Assembly (NCBI GenBank): GCA_026545225.1
Contig: CM048845.1
Coordinates: forward strand, 124,670,533-124,734,532
Direction: 5' to 3'
Source of the DNA: Cornus controversa
Taxonomy: Eukaryota; Streptophyta; Magnoliopsida; Cornales; Cornaceae
DNA length: 64,000 bases
Shown: one piece after another, positions 59,828-64,000 of the stretch
Layout: the number at the start of each line of letters is the position of its first letter
Numbering within the stretch: position 1 is the first letter of the stretch
Notes under the pieces: generated by a model
What the model was told of the DNA's origin: nothing
The model's database searches: none
What the model saw: only the letters and a program-made list of their open reading frames with translations
Program-made: the position numbers and the translations under genes

Positions 59828-62800
59828 ATGGTTTTTTTCAAAAGCTTTAAGATAAACACCGTAACGATTTTAGAACGAGAGAACGAAGTCATGGAGCAAG
59901 GCACTACTCTTGATGTAGGGACCCCACTGGTTGGTCGTTTTGCTCCACGGGTGCCTCCGCCTGATACTTCATACCACTTGTCACAATGGTCCCAAGAATT
60001 TTCCTGCATGCTTGTGAATCTTGGCTATAACCAGAATAAAGTACAGGCATCAGTTTCAAATGTTTTAGTGTTGAAGTCCGCGCTTCACGAAGTTGAAGAA
60101 GAAGAACCTGAGCAATTTTCACTCATGGGTCATAAAATGCGTGCTAGAGAAATGGAATGGGGTGTTTCTTTTAAAGCTTCTGTTGACTTGGCGTACACAC
60201 CAAGTTATTGGGAATGGTCAGAGGATGTTTTGGGTCGTCACGGTAAATTCCTTAGAGACAACAAATTATATGGCGCTATGTTCGCTTCTTTGTTCTCCTA
60301 TGATCGACATGTGAATGTAATCAGAGCCTTCCTTGAGTCTTGGTGTCCTTCAACTAATACACTCCACTGCTCAATTGGGGAGTTATCGATTTCCCTTCGC
60401 GATCTGTATTTGATAGGAGGTCTCCCATTTTGTGGAAGATTTTACGAAGAAGTCGTTCTTTGTGCAAAGGAATTATCTGCTATTGACAAAGATGGAAATT
60501 CTCTTCTTCCTTTGAGTTGCCGGTACTTATTTTTAGTTTTCCACCAGCTTTGCAAGCAATACAAACGGGACCGAATTGTGAAAATTTCTGAATGGACAAA
60601 GCTTTGGTTCAGAGGCGCCACTAAGTATAATAAACCACCGCCGAGAAGAGGGTCGAGAAACAAGACTCAACGCCCCAAAGAGACTCACAACCCTTCTGGA
60701 ATAATTGATCCTGTTAATAATTGGTCGCCACAAGAAGATGAGATGTTCACCAGTCTTGGAATAGAGCCAGAGATGAGGAACAAAACTTATTTAGCAGCAT
60801 TCATAGCGTGTTGGTTATGCAAATTTGTCTTGCCTACCAGTCCTGGAAATATAATTCGTCCTGAGGTGTTCAAGATTGCTAGCATGATGGCAGACGATAA
60901 TAAATTTTGTCTTTCTGTTCCCGTTCTAGCCAGCATTTACAGAGGTTTAAATGATATTGTTTCTTCCCCTGATCCTGGAAACTCTAATGTGTCATTTCCC
61001 ATACACTATGTATATGGCTGGTTAGCTGAATACTTCAAAACAAACTTTTCTGTCCCAAACCGTAATTACCTGCCTCGAATGACTCGGTACGCGGGGGAAG
61101 GGTCTACGAAACATTTTGATGAGACAGAGGCCCAAGAGTTGTTCAGGTTATGTAAAGGTGTTGACTTATCTTGTTTATCCAGAACATCACCGACAAGGAG
61201 ATTATTAACGGATGAGGAACATCTACCTCTTTATGACTTTGAGTATTTGGCTAGCCTCCGGTCCAGTTACTTGACGTTGCGCCAAGGTGACCGACGAATT
61301 ATTGAGCCTTACAGTCCACACAGATTCGGTCGACAGTTTTGTTATCACCAGGATGTTCCGGGCAAATTGAAAGAGGATATTCGCACTGGTGCTTTGGAAG
61401 AGATTTTGACACTATGGAGATCGACCACTCATTATCATACTGGATGTGAAGTGCAAATTCCTTCGAACTCTAATTTCCAAAAATTCTCTGTCACCAAAAC
61501 TTATGCTGAATGGTGGTCAAAAGTTTATGTTGATCCATTCACAGTGAAAGGAGGTACTTCGGGGCAAATTAAGAGTGCAATTTCTCCAAGAGGGAAACCA
61601 GCCAAAGTTAGAAAGGTTATTAACGATATACCTAAGTCGACCCCTTCTAGACCAACTTCTGGGGCAACCTCTAAATCTCATAGTGATCATGGTATCGAGG
61701 AGAGTTCCGAAAGTCATGTAGAGGTGGCCAAACATATTCCACTACAAATCAACACCCGTCCTATTACCCACTTCGTGATAGATTCAGATGAAGACATGGG
61801 GGGAAATGATGAGGATCGCAATTGGAAACATATGAGTGATAAGACGAAGCGTATTTCCAAGCGAACAGATTTTATTGCTTCTCGCGGCGTGGATCGATAT
61901 TTTGGAATTGCTTCCAGTAGTAACGAACCAATACGAGTAAGGTTCCCACCCTTTACGCCATATTTTTATTTTTATTTATTTATTTTTTTTTTTTACTCAT
62001 ATTTATTTATTTTCAGGTAGAAGGAAACCTTAAAGAAGATCTCGTCCTCATTGATAATCCTACTGGTAGTGGAGCATCTGTTTGTGGGCCATCTTCATTT
62101 GATTTGATACCCGAGATAAATGCATTGTCACAAGTCTTACCGGTAGGAAATGAGACTTCTCAAGGTTCGGATGTTTTAGCAGGGCATGAAATCAGTAACC
62201 AAACGCCCCGGGCGGTCGTGCAAGAACTTCAAAAGGTTGATTTATTCTCACATCAAATTATCCCATCTGAAGTGTCAGCCTTTAATGCGGAAGACATCAT
62301 CATAAATGCCCGACGCAAAAATGCTTTAGCCCTTGTTGAGAGTATCAAAAGTATTGTGATCAACACTCCCATTCACAAGGTTCCCTCCTTGGGGCCCAAA
62401 CTTGAAAAAATTTATAATGAACTCTCAAAACTTCCTGGAGATTACTCTGGTCTAAAGAAACGAATCGAGTCATATATGAAGAATGTTGCTCATTATGTTG
62501 ATGCAAAATCTTCTTATGCTTCTATAATGACTTCAGATCAACAGTTAGAGCAACTCACTCACATTGATACATTGCTCGTTGATGCCACTACTTTGGAAGA
62601 TACTGATTCCAAGCAGGTGCAATCACTTCAAGATGCTTTAAATGACGTTGAGGACAAAGAGACCATGTTGTTGAAGGAGTTGCAACAAGTAAGGGAGGAG
62701 GCTACGCAACTTAGAGCCTCCATAGAAGAGAGCAATGGACAATTATCTCGCAGGAAGGAGGCCGTTGCCAAGCTCAGAAAAGAACGAGCCTCGGTTGAAG

Positions 62801-62898
62801 AAGCTAACGTTCTTGCAGCTCAGGATCTTGAAGTAATGAGGACTATAGAAGAATTATTGCAAACAGAACGTGAAGAGATTCTGGCTTTGCAGCTTTAA
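59828..62898 (+). CDS. PMD-domain antisense gene of element 3
   Basis: Exon 1 59828-61936 and exon 2 62017-62898, joined by an 80 bp intron (CGA|GTAAGG, TTTCAG|GTAGAA, phase 0), give 996 residues. Residues about 90-480 match the plant mobile domain: WEWSEDVLGRHG, VIRAFLESWCPSTNTLHC, IGELSISLRDLYLIGGLPFCG, ACWLCKFVLPT. Residues 590-640 hold a serine/proline/lysine-rich linker. Exon 2 ends in a long coiled coil (LQDALNDVEDKETMLLKELQ to the C-terminus). The gene is antisense to integrase, the classic place of extra genes in Tat elements, and the PMD family is shared by host MAIN/MAIL proteins and transposons. The function is unknown. An in-frame ATG further in (MEQGTTLDVG) is an alternative start. 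Confidence 0.85.
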
Positions 62899-63247
62899 AG
62901 TGAACCATCATTTTTTTTTTTTTTCAGAGCAATCTATTTAACTAGCAAAGTAGAATTGTAGTCTTCAACCTCATCAATAAAAGAATCATTGCTTTGAAAA
63001 ATAACATTGTCATTAGTTATTTGTTCTGCCATTCACAGTTTATACTCTTGCGGGCCAGGAGTAGTACACTTTTTTTTTTTTTTGGTGACTGAACTTGGAA
63101 CAAATCTCCAAGCTGCCTACGTACCCTCGAAAAGGGATCAAGTCATTTACGTAGTTCAAAGGAACAAAACTTTTTATTTATTTATTTATTTATTTTTTTT
63201 GGTGCCTTTCACAGTTTTAGCTCATGCGGGCCAGGAGCATTACACAT
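62899..63247. other. convergent gap between PMD gene and integrase
   Basis: AATAAA at 62976-62981 is a good polyadenylation signal for the PMD transcript. A 36 bp block with 'gcgggccaggag' occurs at 63035-63070 and again at 63210-63245 (cacagtt.ta.ctc.tgcgggccaggag). Between them is the 73 bp motif at 63085-63157 shared with 35329-35769. Confidence 0.7.
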
Positions 63248-64000
63248 TCATGGATAGTAGCGTTTCAAGAACTTGCCATTAATGGGACCAACCAACACTC
63301 TATCTTCATCAATAATCTTATATGCTCCATTGGTGTAGACTTCACGAACAACATATGGTCCATCCCATTTTGACAAAAATTTGTTTCCAGTGCGGTGATT
63401 CATGATGATGGGCCTGCGAACAGCAAGTACCAAGTCTCCAACCCGGAATGACCGAGGTCGAACCTTTTTGTTGAAGGCTCTGGAAAGCCGAGCTTGATAA
63501 CATTCTAACTGTTGTTGAGCTTCTAGCCTCTTCTCATCCAGTGCTTCTAATTCTTGAAGACGTAAAATGGCATTTTTCTCATTCGTGAGACCTTCTTGTA
63601 TGGCTATCCTTAATGAAGGAATTTGTCGTTCGAGGGGAAGAACAGTTTCTACACCATAGACGAGAGAATAAGGAGTTGCTTGGGTAGGTGTGCGGTATGT
63701 AGTTCGGTACGCCCACAATGCTTCTTCCATTCGCTCATGCCAGTCTTTCTTTGATTTGGAAACCACTTTCTTCAATAAATCACAAAGTGTTTTATTAAAT
63801 GCCTCTACAAGTCCATTAGCTGGAGCATTGTACATGGAGGATTTATACTGTTTAAAATCAAATTTCTCACATAGTTGAGTCACCCAACTATTTTTAAAAT
63901 TTAACCCATTATCAGTAATGATGTATCGAGGGACACCATACCGATAAATGATGTTACACTTGATGAAGTCAACAACTGTCTCCTTTTTTACTTCTTTAAA
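63248..64000 (-). CDS. element 3 integrase, C-terminal part (partial)
   Basis: The open frame enters from the right edge and ends at 63248. It contains the second aspartate in ITDNGLNF (near 63920), the catalytic glutamate in NGLVEAFNKTL (near 63810), then WAYRTTYRTPTQATPYSLVYG and KVRPRSFRVGDLVLAVRR. It ends with KWDGPYVVREVYTNGAYKI and LKRYYP, the usual end of a Ty3/gypsy integrase without chromodomain. No stop or frameshift is seen in the visible part, so the element may be fairly intact. Upstream domains are outside the window. Confidence 0.93.
   Translation of the reverse strand, partial: FKEVKKETVVDFIKCNIIYRYGVPRYIITDNGLNFKNSWVTQLCEKFDFKQYKSSMYNAPANGLVEAFNKTLCDLLKKVVSKSKKDWHERMEEALWAYRTTYRTPTQATPYSLVYGVETVLPLERQIPSLRIAIQEGLTNEKNAILRLQELEALDEKRLEAQQQLECYQARLSRAFNKKVRPRSFRVGDLVLAVRRPIIMNHRTGNKFLSKWDGPYVVREVYTNGAYKIIDEDRVLVGPINGKFLKRYYP

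Larger units (their letters stand above)
57015..64000 (-). mobile_element. Tat/Ogre-like element 3, 3' part
   Basis: Minus-strand LTR retrotransposon running off the right edge. Visible from right to left are the end of integrase (64000-63248), a 350 bp gap, a convergent plus-strand PMD gene (59828-62898), low-complexity and tandem repeats, a purine tract (tgaagtgggggcaatt, minus strand) and one LTR at 57015-57694. The 5' LTR, gag, protease and RT are outside the window. The integrase sequence is far from that of elements 1 and 2, so it is another family of the same broad lineage. Confidence 0.85.

Overview
This is plant nuclear DNA, almost certainly from a eudicot. The evidence is an AT-rich background, short GT-AG introns, two conserved plant housekeeping genes (cullin-3 and cytosolic ribosomal protein S9), a relict plant formate dehydrogenase gene, and plant-specific transposon families (Ty3/gypsy Tat lineage, Ty1/copia, TRIM, hAT-type MITEs, long-TIR elements). 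The species cannot be named from the sequence.

Layout. 1-2016: decayed 3' end of a Ty1/copia element. 2178-14120: an unspliced formate dehydrogenase pseudogene on the minus strand, split in an intron by a 10.9 kb Tat-lineage retrotransposon (element 1, 2901-13765, minus, decayed). 14665-23905: a second element of the same lineage in the opposite orientation (element 2, plus). Its two 313 bp LTRs look identical, it has a perfect 5 bp target duplication and its reading frames are open, so it is a very recent insertion. 23911-39900: mostly non-coding AT-rich DNA with diverged repeats, a MITE and a 1.9 kb inverted-repeat element. 39901-45015: CUL3 (minus, two coding exons). 45883-51032: a TRIM retrotransposon, a 1.7 kb long-TIR element and a second copy of the MITE family. 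51236-55518: RPS9 (plus, three coding exons), with a typical ribosomal-protein promoter. 55900-56546: a hAT MITE with a perfect 8 bp target duplication. 57015-64000: the 3' part of a third, different Tat/Ogre-like element (element 3, minus), running off the window.

How the parts fit. All three Tat-type elements carry an extra gene between integrase and the 3' LTR, antisense to gag-pol and converging on it. In elements 1 and 2 it encodes a protein resembling the 'putative gypsy-type transposon' (Transposase_28) family. In element 3 it encodes a plant mobile domain (PMD) protein. In every case the domain exon is followed by a phase-0 intron of about 80 bp and then a charged, coiled-coil-rich exon. 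Between the converging genes of elements 1 and 2 lie tandem arrays; in element 3 an array that can fold into UUCG-loop hairpins lies just upstream of the antisense gene. Elements 1 and 2 separate gag-protease from RT-RNaseH-integrase by one in-frame UAG in the tobamovirus-type readthrough context UAG-CAR-YYA. The context is intact even in the decayed copy.

These points come from reading the sequence by eye. Family names come from recognised motifs, not from a database search.
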